From Clostridiales bacterium (lineage in GTDB: Bacteria > Bacillota > Clostridia > Oscillospirales > Oscillospiraceae), in assembly GCA_022786995.1 (NCBI GenBank), contig JALFUW010000063.1, positions 1 through 35,438 of the forward strand: 35,438 nucleotides of DNA. The letters run 5' to 3'. The notes under the pieces are model-generated. The model saw only the letters and a list, made by a program, of their open reading frames with translations, was not told where the DNA came from and ran no database searches. Shown in pieces: positions 1 to 8,340 of the stretch (positions are counted from its first letter, which is position 1; each line of letters opens with the position of its first letter). The translations under genes were made by a program, and so were the position numbers.

Positions 1-140
1 TTGTTCTCTTTGTTCCATAACAGTCTTTGTCTCCCATGACATCTGACCCACTTCCTTCGCTTGTCGGATGCCTTTATTTTAGCAAAAACTGTTACCTATG
101 TCTCTTCTCTACCTGTTACCTATGTTACTACCCTATACAC
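1..140. other. Non-coding left edge, possible insertion-sequence end
   Basis: I find no convincing gene here. The 13-mer CTGTTACCTATGT occurs twice (89-101 and 113-125), 24 bp apart. Spaced direct copies of this kind are typical of the transposase-binding ends of some insertion sequences. At about 140 the sequence passes abruptly into a palindromic repeat whose left end is missing, which fits an insertion or deletion junction. No transposase is visible because the window starts here. This is an inference; it could equally be ordinary intergenic DNA. Confidence 0.25.
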
Positions 141-236
141 AATGGGCGCCCGAAGGGTACAACATCCAGACCGCCTCGTTCATACGAAACACGTTCCGCA
201 TCCAACGTTGCGGGCGGCCAATGGCCGCCCCTACAG
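141..236. repeat. Truncated GTAGGGG-type palindromic repeat
   Basis: The right end reads GCGGCCAATGGCCGCCCCTA, as in the complete copy at 6724-6800. The left end keeps only the inner palindrome (ATGGGCGCCCG) and lacks the outer GTAGGGGC. The interior differs between copies. It lies upstream of the feo promoter and has no coding signal. Confidence 0.6.
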
Positions 237-314
237 TGGCATACCTTAATCAGATAAAGAACAATTTACCTGCTCAGCATTAAAGGCGTTTTACGAATTT
301 CCCGGGAAAGGGAC

Positions 315-343
315 TTGACAAAAAAGGAAAGATGAGGTATTCT
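315..343 (+). promoter_or_regulatory. Promoter of the feoA-feoB operon
   Basis: A perfect -35 box TTGACA (315-320) is separated by 17 bp from TATTCT (338-343). The expected start of transcription, near 350, falls at the edge of the first dyad operator-like site (354-369), so a bound repressor would block initiation. The layout is seen directly; the regulation is inferred. Confidence 0.75.
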
Positions 344-353
344 ATGCGCGATA

Positions 354-393
354 GTTAGCTAATGCTAACAATGGAGGTTAGCGAAAGCTAATC
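354..393. promoter_or_regulatory. Two TTAGC-N4-GCTAA dyads upstream of feoA
   Basis: Site 1 is GTTAGCTAATGCTAAC (354-369), a perfect 6-bp dyad with a 4-bp centre. Site 2 is TTAGC-GAAA-GCTAA (378-391). The centres are 23 bp apart. They lie between the -10 box and the feoA ribosome-binding site (AAAAGGAGG). The half-site resembles the TTAGG/GCTAA-rich operators of DtxR/IdeR/MntR-type metal repressors more than a classical Fur box. The regulator is not in this window. Confidence 0.6.
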
Positions 394-409
394 AAAAGGA
401 GGATAAGGC

Positions 410-631
410 ATGCGAACACTGAAAGACGCGAAAATCGGGCAGTCCGTGGTGGTTTTGAAGCTCCACGGGGAGGGTGCGGTGCGCCGCCGGATCATGGACA
501 TGGGCATCACGAAAAATGTGGAGGTTTTTATCCGAAAGGCAGCCCCGCTGGGCGACCCAATTGAGGTCAATGTCCGGGGCTATGAGCTGAGTCTGCGGAA
601 AGCGGACGCGGAAATGATCGAGATTTATTGA
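410..631 (+). CDS. feoA: FeoA, ferrous-iron transport accessory protein
   Basis: This 73-residue protein has the SH3-like FeoA fold pattern: a basic RRRIMDMGI segment (about residues 25-33), an APLGDPIEV strand and a C-terminal stretch ending in the ADAEMIEIY strand. FeoA is a small cytosolic partner of the FeoB iron transporter and is thought to modulate its activity. The ATG has a strong ribosome-binding site (AAAAGGAGG) about 8 bases upstream. It is the first gene of the operon; feoB follows after 46 bp, and that gap carries a third dyad site. Length is normal for the family. The assignment is firm from sequence and neighbourhood together. Confidence 0.95.
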   Translation: MRTLKDAKIGQSVVVLKLHGEGAVRRRIMDMGITKNVEVFIRKAAPLGDPIEVNVRGYELSLRKADAEMIEIY

Positions 632-644
632 TTTTTACAGATTG

Positions 645-660
645 GTTAGCTTCAACTAAC
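645..660. promoter_or_regulatory. Third GTTAG dyad, in the feoA-feoB gap
   Basis: GTTAG-N6-CTAAC (645-660) repeats the half-site of the two dyads upstream of feoA, with one extra mismatch at the inner position. It lies between the feoA stop codon and the feoB ribosome-binding site (GAAAGGAAGG). A repressor here could act as a roadblock or on an internal promoter. The site is seen; its role is inferred. Confidence 0.45.
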
Positions 661-677
661 TTTGAAAGGAAGGCACC

Positions 678-2852
678 ATGGAACAAATCAAAATCGCCCT
701 GGCAGGCAACCCCAACTGCGGAAAAACCACACTTTTCAACATTTTAACCGGCTCCAACCAGTATGTGGGCAACTGGCCAGGGGTCACGGTGGAGAAGAAG
801 GAGGGCACCCTGAAGGGCCACCCGGAGGTGGTAATTCAGGACTTGCCCGGTATCTACTCCCTGTCGCCCTACTCCCCGGAGGAGCTGGTGACCCGCACCT
901 ATCTGGTGGAGGATCACCCGGATGCCATTCTGAACATCGTGGACGGCACCAACATCGAACGCAACCTCTACCTTTCCACCCAGCTGATGGACTTGGGCCA
1001 TCCTGTGGTGCTGGCGGTGAACATGATCGATCTGGTGCGGAAAAACGGCGACGCCATTGACCTTCAAAAGCTGGGAAAGGCTCTGGGCTGCCCCTGCATC
1101 GAGATCAGCGCCCTGAAAGGGGAGGGGTGTCTCGCCGCGGCGGAACAGGCGGTGGAACTGGCGAAGGACCACACCCACGGCGACCGGCCCCATGTGTTCG
1201 GCGGAAGCGTGGAGCACGCCCTGGCTCACATCGAGGAATCCATCGAGGGCCGGGTGAAGGAGAACTACCTGCGCTGGTACGCCATCAAGCTGTTTGAGCG
1301 GGACGAGATGGTGCGAAAGGAATTAGGGCTGCCGGAAGACCTGATGGCCCATCTGGAAAAGCACATTGCCGACTGCGAAAAGGAGCTGGAAGACGACGCG
1401 GAATCCATCATTGCCGACCAGCGCTACACCTACATTGAATCCGTCATCCGCAAGGCCGTGCAGAAAAAGACCCCCAAGCACGCCCTGTCCTTCTCCGATA
1501 AAATCGACCGTATTGTCACCGATCGGGTGCTGGCCCTGCCGATTTTCGCTCTCGTCATGTTCACCATGTACGCCATCGCCATGGGCAGCTTTCCCTTCTC
1601 TATCGGCACCATCGGCACAGACTGGGCCAATGACGTGCTGTTCGGGGAATGGATACCTGGCGCACTGGATTCTGTGTTGACGGCGCTGGGGGTCAGCGGC
1701 TGGCTCTATGGGCTGGTGATGGACGGTATCCTGGCCGGTGTCGGCGCGGTGCTGGGCTTCGTGCCTCAGATTCTGGTGCTGTCCTTCCTGCTGTCGATTC
1801 TGGAGGACGTGGGCTATATGTCCCGGGTGGCCTTCATTATGGACCGGCTTCTGCGCAAATTCGGCCTATCCGGCAAATCCATCATCCCCATGCTTGTGGC
1901 CACGGGCTGCGGCGTGCCGGGGATTCTGGCATCGCGCACCATTGAGCAGGAGAACGACCGAAAAATCACCGTCATGACCACGGGCTTCATCCCCTGCGGG
2001 GCGAAAATGCCCATTATCGGCCTGTTTGCAGGAGCGGTCTTCGGCAATTCCCCGCTGGTGGCGGTGTCGGCCTTCTTCATCGGCATTGGGGCGGTGATGG
2101 TTTCCGGCGTGATTCTCAAGAAGTTCAGAACCTTTGCCGGGAAGCCTGCTCCCTTTGTCATGGAGCTGCCTGCCTACCATCTGCCGTCGGCCCGGAACGT
2201 GCTGCGTGCCACCTGGGATCGGGGGATGGACTTTGTGAAGCGGGCCACTACCATTGTCCTGCTCAGCTCCATCGTGCTGTGGTTCCTCAAGGGCTACGGC
2301 TTTGCAGGCGGCAGCTTTGGAGCGGTGGAGGACAGTAACCTTTCACTGCTTGCCGACATTGGACGGCTGTTTGCATGGCTGTTCTATCCCTTGGGCTGGA
2401 CGGGAGACATGGCCTGGAAGGCAACCGTCGCTACCGCCACGGGCCTGATTGCCAAGGAGCAGGTAGTTATGACCTTCGGCACCCTGTACCACTACGCCGG
2501 GGACTTAAGCGAGACCGGCAGCGAAATCTGGCAGCTCATCGGGTTGGACTTCGGCCCAGTGAGAGCCTACAGCTTCATGATCTTTAACCTGCTGTGCGCC
2601 CCCTGCTTTGCGGCCATCGGTGCCATCCGCCGGGAGATGGGCAGCCGCAAATGGACGCTAATCACCGTGGGCTATATGTGCGGCTTTGCCTATGTGATTT
2701 CCCTCATTGTCTACCAGCTGGCGGGGCTTCTGACCGGGGAAGCCAGCTTCAGCCTTCTGACAGTTGTGGCGCTGGCGGCGCTGGCGGGACTCATCTATCT
2801 GACGGTTCGGAAAAACAGGTACGCGGATGCCAATGTCCGCATTGGCGTGTGA
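678..2852 (+). CDS. feoB: FeoB, ferrous-iron transporter GTPase
   Basis: This 724-residue membrane protein imports Fe(II). The N-terminal G domain shows GNPNCGKTT (residues 10-18, G1), NWPGVTVEKKEG (32-43, switch I/G2), DLPG (55-58, G3) and NMID (115-118, G4). A helical linker domain follows to about residue 270, then a polytopic membrane region. The two Gate repeats are recognisable around VATGCGVPGILASRT and CGAKMPIIGLFAG, with a later CFAAIGAIRRE segment. Length is usual for Firmicute FeoB. The start has the ribosome-binding site GAAAGGAAGG and fits the beginning of the G1 strand. It is followed after 9 bp by the small Cys-rich partner. Function is secure. Confidence 0.97.
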   Translation: MEQIKIALAGNPNCGKTTLFNILTGSNQYVGNWPGVTVEKKEGTLKGHPEVVIQDLPGIYSLSPYSPEELVTRTYLVEDHPDAILNIVDGTNIERNLYLSTQLMDLGHPVVLAVNMIDLVRKNGDAIDLQKLGKALGCPCIEISALKGEGCLAAAEQAVELAKDHTHGDRPHVFGGSVEHALAHIEESIEGRVKENYLRWYAIKLFERDEMVRKELGLPEDLMAHLEKHIADCEKELEDDAESIIADQRYTYIESVIRKAVQKKTPKHALSFSDKIDRIVTDRVLALPIFALVMFTMYAIAMGSFPFSIGTIGTDWANDVLFGEWIPGALDSVLTALGVSGWLYGLVMDGILAGVGAVLGFVPQILVLSFLLSILEDVGYMSRVAFIMDRLLRKFGLSGKSIIPMLVATGCGVPGILASRTIEQENDRKITVMTTGFIPCGAKMPIIGLFAGAVFGNSPLVAVSAFFIGIGAVMVSGVILKKFRTFAGKPAPFVMELPAYHLPSARNVLRATWDRGMDFVKRATTIVLLSSIVLWFLKGYGFAGGSFGAVEDSNLSLLADIGRLFAWLFYPLGWTGDMAWKATVATATGLIAKEQVVMTFGTLYHYAGDLSETGSEIWQLIGLDFGPVRAYSFMIFNLLCAPCFAAIGAIRREMGSRKWTLITVGYMCGFAYVISLIVYQLAGLLTGEASFSLLTVVALAALAGLIYLTVRKNRYADANVRIGV

Positions 2853-2861
2853 GGAGACAAA

Positions 2862-3005
2862 ATGGGAGACATCATTGTATTGGCAGTCCTGACGGCTGTG
2901 GTCATATTAGCCGTGGCCAAGCTGCGCAGGGATAAACGAAAAGGCGGCTGCAGCGGCAACTGCGGCAGCTGCGCCGGATGCGGCGGCGGGAAAAAGCAAA
3001 ATTGA
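2862..3005 (+). CDS. Small FeoB-associated Cys-rich membrane protein
   Basis: A 47-residue ORF starts 9 bp after the feoB stop. It begins MGDIIVLAVLTAVVILAVAK, a single membrane helix of about 17 residues, followed by a basic stretch (LRRDKRK) and a Gly/Cys tail with cysteines at 30, 34, 37 and 40. This matches the FeoB-associated Cys-rich membrane protein family found next to feoB in many Clostridia. The cysteines may bind iron or sense redox state, but that is inference. A GAGGAGA ribosome-binding site overlaps the feoB stop, and a strong terminator follows, so it closes the operon. It is easily missed because of its length. Confidence 0.88.
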   Translation: MGDIIVLAVLTAVVILAVAKLRRDKRKGGCSGNCGSCAGCGGGKKQN

Positions 3006-3015
3006 CGAAAAAATG

Positions 3016-3057
3016 CTGTCATTGGGAATTGTGCCGGTTTCCAATGACAGTTTTTTT
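3016..3057 (+). terminator. Rho-independent terminator of the feo operon
   Basis: The perfect 10-bp stem CTGTCATTGG (3016-3025) / CCAATGACAG (3041-3050) has a 15-base loop and is followed by seven T residues (3051-3057). It separates the feo operon from smc. Confidence 0.9.
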
Positions 3058-3067
3058 ATTTCCGCCC

Positions 3068-3096
3068 TTGCAATTACCGCCTCTTTCGACTATAAT
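3068..3096 (+). promoter_or_regulatory. Promoter upstream of smc
   Basis: TTGCAA (3068-3073), a 17-bp spacer and a perfect TATAAT (3091-3096). A second TATAAT at 3106-3111 lacks a good -35 box. The GAGG ribosome-binding site lies at 3121-3124, 7 bases before the smc GTG. Confidence 0.65.
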
Positions 3097-3131
3097 AAAC
3101 TGAATTATAATCTTTTGAATGAGGTTACGCT

Positions 3132-6100
3132 GTGTACTTAAAATCACTGGAATTACAGGGCTTCAAGTCCTTCCCGGATAAGACGCTGATCCGCTTTGGC
3201 GACGATATCACCGCCATCGTCGGCCCCAACGGCTCCGGCAAGTCCAATATTTCCGACGCCATTCTCTGGGTATTGGGCGAGCAAAGCTCCAAGTCCCTCC
3301 GGGGCGCGAAGATGGAGGACGTGATCTTCGGCGGCACCCAGAAACGCAGTGCCGTGGGCTTTGCCGAGGCCACGCTGACGCTGGACAATACCGACCGGGC
3401 GCTGGCTTACGATGCCGATGAGGTGATGATCACCCGCCGGTATTACCGCTCCGGCGACGGCGAATACTATATCAATAAACAGTCCGCCCGGCTCCGGGAC
3501 ATTAACGAATTGTTTATGGACACCGGCCTTGGCAAGGAGGGCTACTCCAACATCGGTCAGGGCCGCATTGACGAGATTCTTTCCTTAAAAAGCGGCGACC
3601 GCCGGGAGATTTTTGAGGAGGCCGCGGGTATTTCCAAATACCGCCACCGCAAGGAGGAAACCGAGCGGAAGCTGGCTTCTACGGAAGACAACCTGCTTCG
3701 CATCGGCGATAAGGTATCCGAGCTGGAATTGCAGCTGGAACCGTTGAAGGTGCAGTCGGAAAAGGCAAAAAAATATCTGGAACTTAAGGACGAGCTGAAG
3801 GGCGTGGAGGTTGCCGTGTGGCTGGACACGCTGGATAAGCTGTCCGCCGCCGCCAAGAAGGCCGAGGAGGACTACGCCTCCGCTTCCTTTGTCTTGCAGC
3901 AGGCCCATGATGACCTGGACGCCCTCTATCGTCAGGCAGAGGAACTGGGCCAGACGCTTCGGGAACGGGACGGGGAACTGGAAACCGTCCGCTTAAAAGC
4001 CAATATGCTCAGTGCCACCCACCAGCAGCTGGATGGTCAGATGGCGGTTTTGCAGGGAAATATGGACAATAACCGCTCCAACATTGCCCGGATTGAGGAA
4101 GAACTCAAGGGTCAGGAGGATCGCAGCGGCGGCATATCCGCCCAGATTCAGCAGACCGAGCAGCGGGTGGCGGAAATTGAGGAAAAGCTGGAAGAAAAAC
4201 GGGCGGAGCTTGCAAAATGCCAGCAGGAGCTGACCGCCCTCACCGCCAGCGCTCAGGGCATTACGAAGCAATATCTGGAGCTTCGTGGGAAGGAATCCAC
4301 CCTGGCGGCGGACATTGCCGGGGCGGAAGCGGACGTGCGGGGTCTGGAGGAGAGCATGGTGCAGTCCCAGACTCGTCTCGAGCAGCTGGACGGCGACCTG
4401 TCTGCCGGCAGCGCCCGGCGGCACGAGGCCCAGACCAATCTGGATGGCTGCCGTCAGGAATTGAAGACCGCCCGGGAGAACGTCACCGCCGCGAACAACA
4501 CCATCTCCGGCTACACCCTGCGCCAGACCACCCGGAATAAGCGCCGGGAGGATCTGGAAGAAAAGCAACGGGACTTAGACAGGACGCTGGATTCCGTGGC
4601 AGCGAAGATCAAGGTCTTCCGGGCCATGGAGCGGGATTTTGAAAGCTACAACAAGGCCGTCCGCATGGTCATGCAGGAGGCCCAGCGGGGCACTCTGCGG
4701 AACATCCACGGCCCCGTGTCCCGGCTGATTCGCACCGAGGACAGCTACGCCGTGGCGGTGGAAATCGCCCTGGGCGCGGCCATGCAGCAGATTGTGGTGG
4801 GCAGCGAAGCCGACGGAAAAGCGGCAATTTCCTACCTCAAGCGCACCGGCGGCGGCCGGGCCACCTTCCTGCCTCTGAGCAGCATTCAGGGGAGAACCTT
4901 GCAGGAAAACGGCCTTGAAAACTGCCGGGGTTTTGTGGGAATTGCCTCCGAACTGGTGAAAACCGACGAAAAATATCGCCAGATTATAGACAATCTGCTG
5001 GGCCGCACGGTCATTGTGCAGGACATGGACGCGGCAATCAATATGTCACAGAAGTACCGCAGCCGCTTCAAGATCGTGACCCTGGACGGTCAGGTCATGA
5101 ACCCCGGCGGCTCCATGACCGGCGGCTCTGTCAATAAGGACGCCGGTATCCTGTCCCGGGCCAATGAGCTGGAAAAGCTTTCCTTACAGGAACAGAAATT
5201 GCAGGAAGACCGGCAGATTCTGGAAGCGGACTTAACGGAAGCCCGCCGCCAGTGCGATCAGGTGGAGTTCCAGATTTCCGCGGCGAAGGATCAGCTCCGG
5301 GAAGCGGAGGATCAGGTGCTCCGGCTGGAGGGCCTTGAAAAGCAGCATGAAATTCTTCTGAATGCCATTGTGGAAGCGGAGAATTCCGCCCGCCGGGAAC
5401 GGGAAGCCCTGAATGAGCGCAACCGCACCGACCGGGAGCGCTACAGCGCCCAGCAGGCGAAAATTCAGGTTTACAACCGGGAATTGGCAGAAACCCGTGA
5501 AAAGCTGAACGCTTTGGAGGGCAGCCAGACCGAGGCCGCCAACGAGAATGCCGCTATCACCGACCGCATGACGGCCCTTAAGACCGAGGAAGCCGCCATG
5601 GAGGCCGAGCGCTCCACGGCCCTGAGCCATATGGCAGACCTGCGGCAGCTGCAGGGGGCCATGGAGGGCGACCGGGAGAAGAAACAGGCCCTCATCGACT
5701 CCATCCGGCAGGACAATGTCCGGCTGGAAGGGGAGATTGCAGAGCTTAAGCAGCGGCAGGCGGAAAACGACGCGGAAAATGCCGCCATGAACACGAAGGT
5801 GCAGGAGGTTCTGGAAAGCCGCGCTGCCGCCGAGGCCGCTAAGACCAAGGCCGAGCGGGACGCCCAGGAGAAAAACAAGGACATCCTGAACATGGAGCGG
5901 GCCTGCGCCTTGCTGGAACAGAAGAAGGTCACCTCCTCCATGGAGGAGCGGCAGATCATCGACAAGCTGTGGGACACCTACGAGCTGACCCCCGGCACCG
6001 CCCCGGAATTCCGGGGGGAGATCGAGAACGTCACCGCCGGAAACCGCCGCATCGCGGAGCTGAAACGAAAGATTGCCGCGCTTGGCACCCCTAACCTGGG

Positions 6101-6704
6101 CGCCATCGAGGAATACGCCCGGGTCAACGAGCGGTATACCTATCTCGCCGGGCAGCGGGACGACGTGCTCAACTCCAAGCGGGAGCTTGAGAGCATCATC
6201 CGGGATATCACCGCGGAAATGACCACGATTTTTGTCACGGAATTTACGAAAATCGACCACTATTTCGGCCAGACCTTTGAAGAAATGTTCGGCGGCGGCA
6301 AGGGCCAGCTGATTCTGGAGGACCCGGAGAACCCCTTAAGCTGCGGCATTGAGATTCGGGTGCAGCCCCCCGGAAAGCAGGTCAAGACCATTACCCTGCT
6401 GTCCGGCGGCGAGAAGGCCTTTGTGGCAACGGCCCTGTACTTTGCGATTCTGAAGGTGCGTCCCACGCCCTTCTGTCTTCTCGATGAGATCGACGCGGCG
6501 CTGGACGACCGCAACGTGGAGCGGTTTGCCAGCTATCTTCACAATCTGTCGCAGAAGACCCAGTTCATCGTCATCACCCACCGCCGGGGCACCATGGAGG
6601 CCTCCGACGTGCTCTACGGTGTGACCATGCAGGAGCAGGGTGTCAGTAAGCTTCTGCGGCTGGACTTAAACCAGATGGAAGAATACCTGGGAATCGTGGA
6701 GTAA
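3132..6704 (+). CDS. smc: SMC, chromosome segregation/condensation ATPase
   Basis: This 1190-residue protein has the full SMC layout. The N-terminal Walker A is GPNGSGKSN (residues 31-39), followed by a long coiled coil. The hinge lies at about 520-665 and ends with the NPGGSMTGGSV loop. A second coiled coil leads to the C-terminal head with the signature LSGGEK (1090-1095) and Walker B LLDEID (1116-1121). SMC dimers with ScpA/ScpB organise the origin region. The start is GTG at 3132; it gives the usual MYLKSLELQGFKSF opening and has a GAGG site 7 bases upstream. ftsY follows, as in many Firmicutes, but a 77-bp palindromic repeat sits between them. Length is typical; no defect is seen. Confidence 0.97.
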   Translation: MYLKSLELQGFKSFPDKTLIRFGDDITAIVGPNGSGKSNISDAILWVLGEQSSKSLRGAKMEDVIFGGTQKRSAVGFAEATLTLDNTDRALAYDADEVMITRRYYRSGDGEYYINKQSARLRDINELFMDTGLGKEGYSNIGQGRIDEILSLKSGDRREIFEEAAGISKYRHRKEETERKLASTEDNLLRIGDKVSELELQLEPLKVQSEKAKKYLELKDELKGVEVAVWLDTLDKLSAAAKKAEEDYASASFVLQQAHDDLDALYRQAEELGQTLRERDGELETVRLKANMLSATHQQLDGQMAVLQGNMDNNRSNIARIEEELKGQEDRSGGISAQIQQTEQRVAEIEEKLEEKRAELAKCQQELTALTASAQGITKQYLELRGKESTLAADIAGAEADVRGLEESMVQSQTRLEQLDGDLSAGSARRHEAQTNLDGCRQELKTARENVTAANNTISGYTLRQTTRNKRREDLEEKQRDLDRTLDSVAAKIKVFRAMERDFESYNKAVRMVMQEAQRGTLRNIHGPVSRLIRTEDSYAVAVEIALGAAMQQIVVGSEADGKAAISYLKRTGGGRATFLPLSSIQGRTLQENGLENCRGFVGIASELVKTDEKYRQIIDNLLGRTVIVQDMDAAINMSQKYRSRFKIVTLDGQVMNPGGSMTGGSVNKDAGILSRANELEKLSLQEQKLQEDRQILEADLTEARRQCDQVEFQISAAKDQLREAEDQVLRLEGLEKQHEILLNAIVEAENSARREREALNERNRTDRERYSAQQAKIQVYNRELAETREKLNALEGSQTEAANENAAITDRMTALKTEEAAMEAERSTALSHMADLRQLQGAMEGDREKKQALIDSIRQDNVRLEGEIAELKQRQAENDAENAAMNTKVQEVLESRAAAEAAKTKAERDAQEKNKDILNMERACALLEQKKVTSSMEERQIIDKLWDTYELTPGTAPEFRGEIENVTAGNRRIAELKRKIAALGTPNLGAIEEYARVNERYTYLAGQRDDVLNSKRELESIIRDITAEMTTIFVTEFTKIDHYFGQTFEEMFGGGKGQLILEDPENPLSCGIEIRVQPPGKQVKTITLLSGGEKAFVATALYFAILKVRPTPFCLLDEIDAALDDRNVERFASYLHNLSQKTQFIVITHRRGTMEASDVLYGVTMQEQGVSKLLRLDLNQMEEYLGIVE

Positions 6705-6723
6705 ATGAAATTGACACACCCCT

Positions 6724-6800
6724 CTGTAGGGGCGCCCATTGGGCGCCCGTATGGACATGCGTTCGCAAGACCGACGGGCGGCCAATGGCCGCCCCTACAG
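6724..6800. repeat. GTAGGGG-type palindromic repeat, complete copy
   Basis: A 77-bp element bounded by CTGTAGGGGCG (6724-6734) and its exact inverse CGCCCCTACAG (6790-6800). Just inside are two separate small palindromes (GGGCGCCCATTGGGCGCCC and GGGCGGCCAATGGCCGCCC). It fills most of the smc-ftsY gap. Related copies are at 141-236 (left-truncated) and 30840-30949, with pieces near 14172 and inside mutL. Confidence 0.8.
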
Positions 6801-6829
6801 CGGGTAATGAAGGAAAATAGGAGAAAACT

Positions 6830-7735
6830 ATGGGATTTTTTGATAAAATTAAGGAAGGTTTGGCGAAGACCCGGGACGCCCTCAGCGACAGCCTAGGCAG
6901 CGTCTTCACGGGCTTTTCCGAAATCGACGACGATTTTTATGACGAGCTGGAGGAAAGCCTGATTCTGGCGGATCTGGGCGTGGACACGGCCTGCAAGGCG
7001 GTGGAGCGGCTGAGGAAGCGCGTCCGGGAGCAGCACCTCAAGACCGCCGAGGAGGCAAAAACCGCCCTCAAAGAGATCCTGGTGGACATGCTGAACGTGG
7101 GCGATACCGCCCTGAACCTGAGCACCACCCCCAGTGTGGTGCTGGTGATTGGCGTCAACGGCGTGGGCAAGACCACCACCATCGGCAAGATTGCCACCCA
7201 GCTGACCCGGCAGGGGAAGAAGGTGCTGCTGGTGGCGGCGGATACCTTCCGTGCGGCTGCCGCCGATCAGCTGGAAATCTGGTCTGAGCGCAGCGGCGCA
7301 GCTATCGTCCGGCAGAATGAGGGCGCTGACCCGGCATCTGTGGTCTACGATGGCATTCAGGCCGCCCGGGCAAGAGAAGTGGACGTGATCATCATCGACA
7401 CCGCCGGACGGCTCCACAATAAGGCAAATCTCATGAACGAGCTGAATAAGATCAGCCGCATCATCGACCGGGAGCTGCCTGCTGCGGCCCGGGAGACCCT
7501 GCTGGTGCTGGACGGCACCACGGGCCAGAACGGCCTGATTCAGGCCAAGCAGTTCAAGGAGATTGCGGGGGTGACCTCCATCGCCCTGACCAAGTTGGAC
7601 GGCACCGCCAAGGGCGGTATCGTCATCGCCGTGGCGGACACCTTGCAGATTCCCGTGAAATTTGTAGGCGTGGGCGAGCAGGCGGATGACCTGATGCCCT
7701 TTGAGGCCAAGGATTTTGTGGAGGCGTTGATCTGA
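6830..7735 (+). CDS. ftsY: FtsY, signal recognition particle receptor GTPase
   Basis: This 301-residue SRP receptor docks the SRP-ribosome complex at the membrane and shares paired GTP hydrolysis with Ffh. The N domain covers about residues 1-95. The G domain shows GVNGVGKTTT (108-117), the DTAGR motif (190-194), TKLDG (254-258) and the closing GVGEQADDLMPF. There is no long acidic A domain, so this is the short form usual in Clostridia. An AGGAG site lies 7 bases before the ATG. Its stop overlaps the rdgB start by one base (TGATG), which implies translational coupling. Confidence 0.97.
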   Translation: MGFFDKIKEGLAKTRDALSDSLGSVFTGFSEIDDDFYDELEESLILADLGVDTACKAVERLRKRVREQHLKTAEEAKTALKEILVDMLNVGDTALNLSTTPSVVLVIGVNGVGKTTTIGKIATQLTRQGKKVLLVAADTFRAAAADQLEIWSERSGAAIVRQNEGADPASVVYDGIQAARAREVDVIIIDTAGRLHNKANLMNELNKISRIIDRELPAAARETLLVLDGTTGQNGLIQAKQFKEIAGVTSIALTKLDGTAKGGIVIAVADTLQIPVKFVGVGEQADDLMPFEAKDFVEALI

Positions 7736-8340
7736 TGAAGGTAGTTTTGGCAAGCAAAAACCCCCATAAGCTGGTGGAAATCAGCAAGATTACCGAGAAA
7801 TTCGGCTTTGAACTGGTGTTGCAGTCCGAGCTGGGCGTGGACATTGACGTGGAGGAAACGGGAACCACCTTTGAGGAGAATTCCTTCCTCAAGGCGGAAG
7901 CGGTGATGAAGGCCACGGGCCTTCCCGCCCTTGCCGACGACTCCGGCATCGCCGTGGATGCCCTGAACGGAGAGCCGGGCATCTACTCCGCCCGGTACGG
8001 CTTTGACGACAGTCTTGACGACTGGGGCAGACTCCAGCTGCTGCTCAAGAACACGGAGAACGTTCCCGACGGGCAGCGTCAGGCGAAATTCGTCTGCGTC
8101 ATCACCATGGTGACCCCCGAGGGGCAGTGCATTCAGGCCCGGGGCGAGATTCACGGCGAGCTGCTCCGCGCCCCGGCAGGGGAAAACGGTTTCGGCTACG
8201 ACCCCATTTTCTACTATCCCCCCGCGGGCATGACCACGGCCCAGATGGCCCCGGAGGAGAAAAACAAGGTCTCCCACCGGGCCAATGCCCTGCGGGTGTT
8301 CTACGATAAATTAAAGGAGGCAGGCTATGCTGACAAGTAA
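7735..8340 (+). CDS. rdgB: RdgB/HAM1 non-canonical purine NTP pyrophosphatase
   Basis: This 201-residue enzyme hydrolyses dITP, ITP and XTP to monophosphates, keeping deaminated purines out of DNA and RNA. The family motifs are present: SKNPHK near the N-terminus (residues 7-12), the catalytic-acid region ALADDSGIAVDAL, FGYDPIF, and the C-terminal SHRANAL. Length is standard. The gene overlaps ftsY by one base and yhbY by 14 bases, so all three are probably one transcript. Confidence 0.95.
   Translation: MKVVLASKNPHKLVEISKITEKFGFELVLQSELGVDIDVEETGTTFEENSFLKAEAVMKATGLPALADDSGIAVDALNGEPGIYSARYGFDDSLDDWGRLQLLLKNTENVPDGQRQAKFVCVITMVTPEGQCIQARGEIHGELLRAPAGENGFGYDPIFYYPPAGMTTAQMAPEEKNKVSHRANALRVFYDKLKEAGYADK

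Noticed and set aside
5232..6260. Minus-strand open frame of 342 codons opposite smc
   Set aside because: It is antisense to the conserved second coiled coil and head of SMC and has low-complexity composition.
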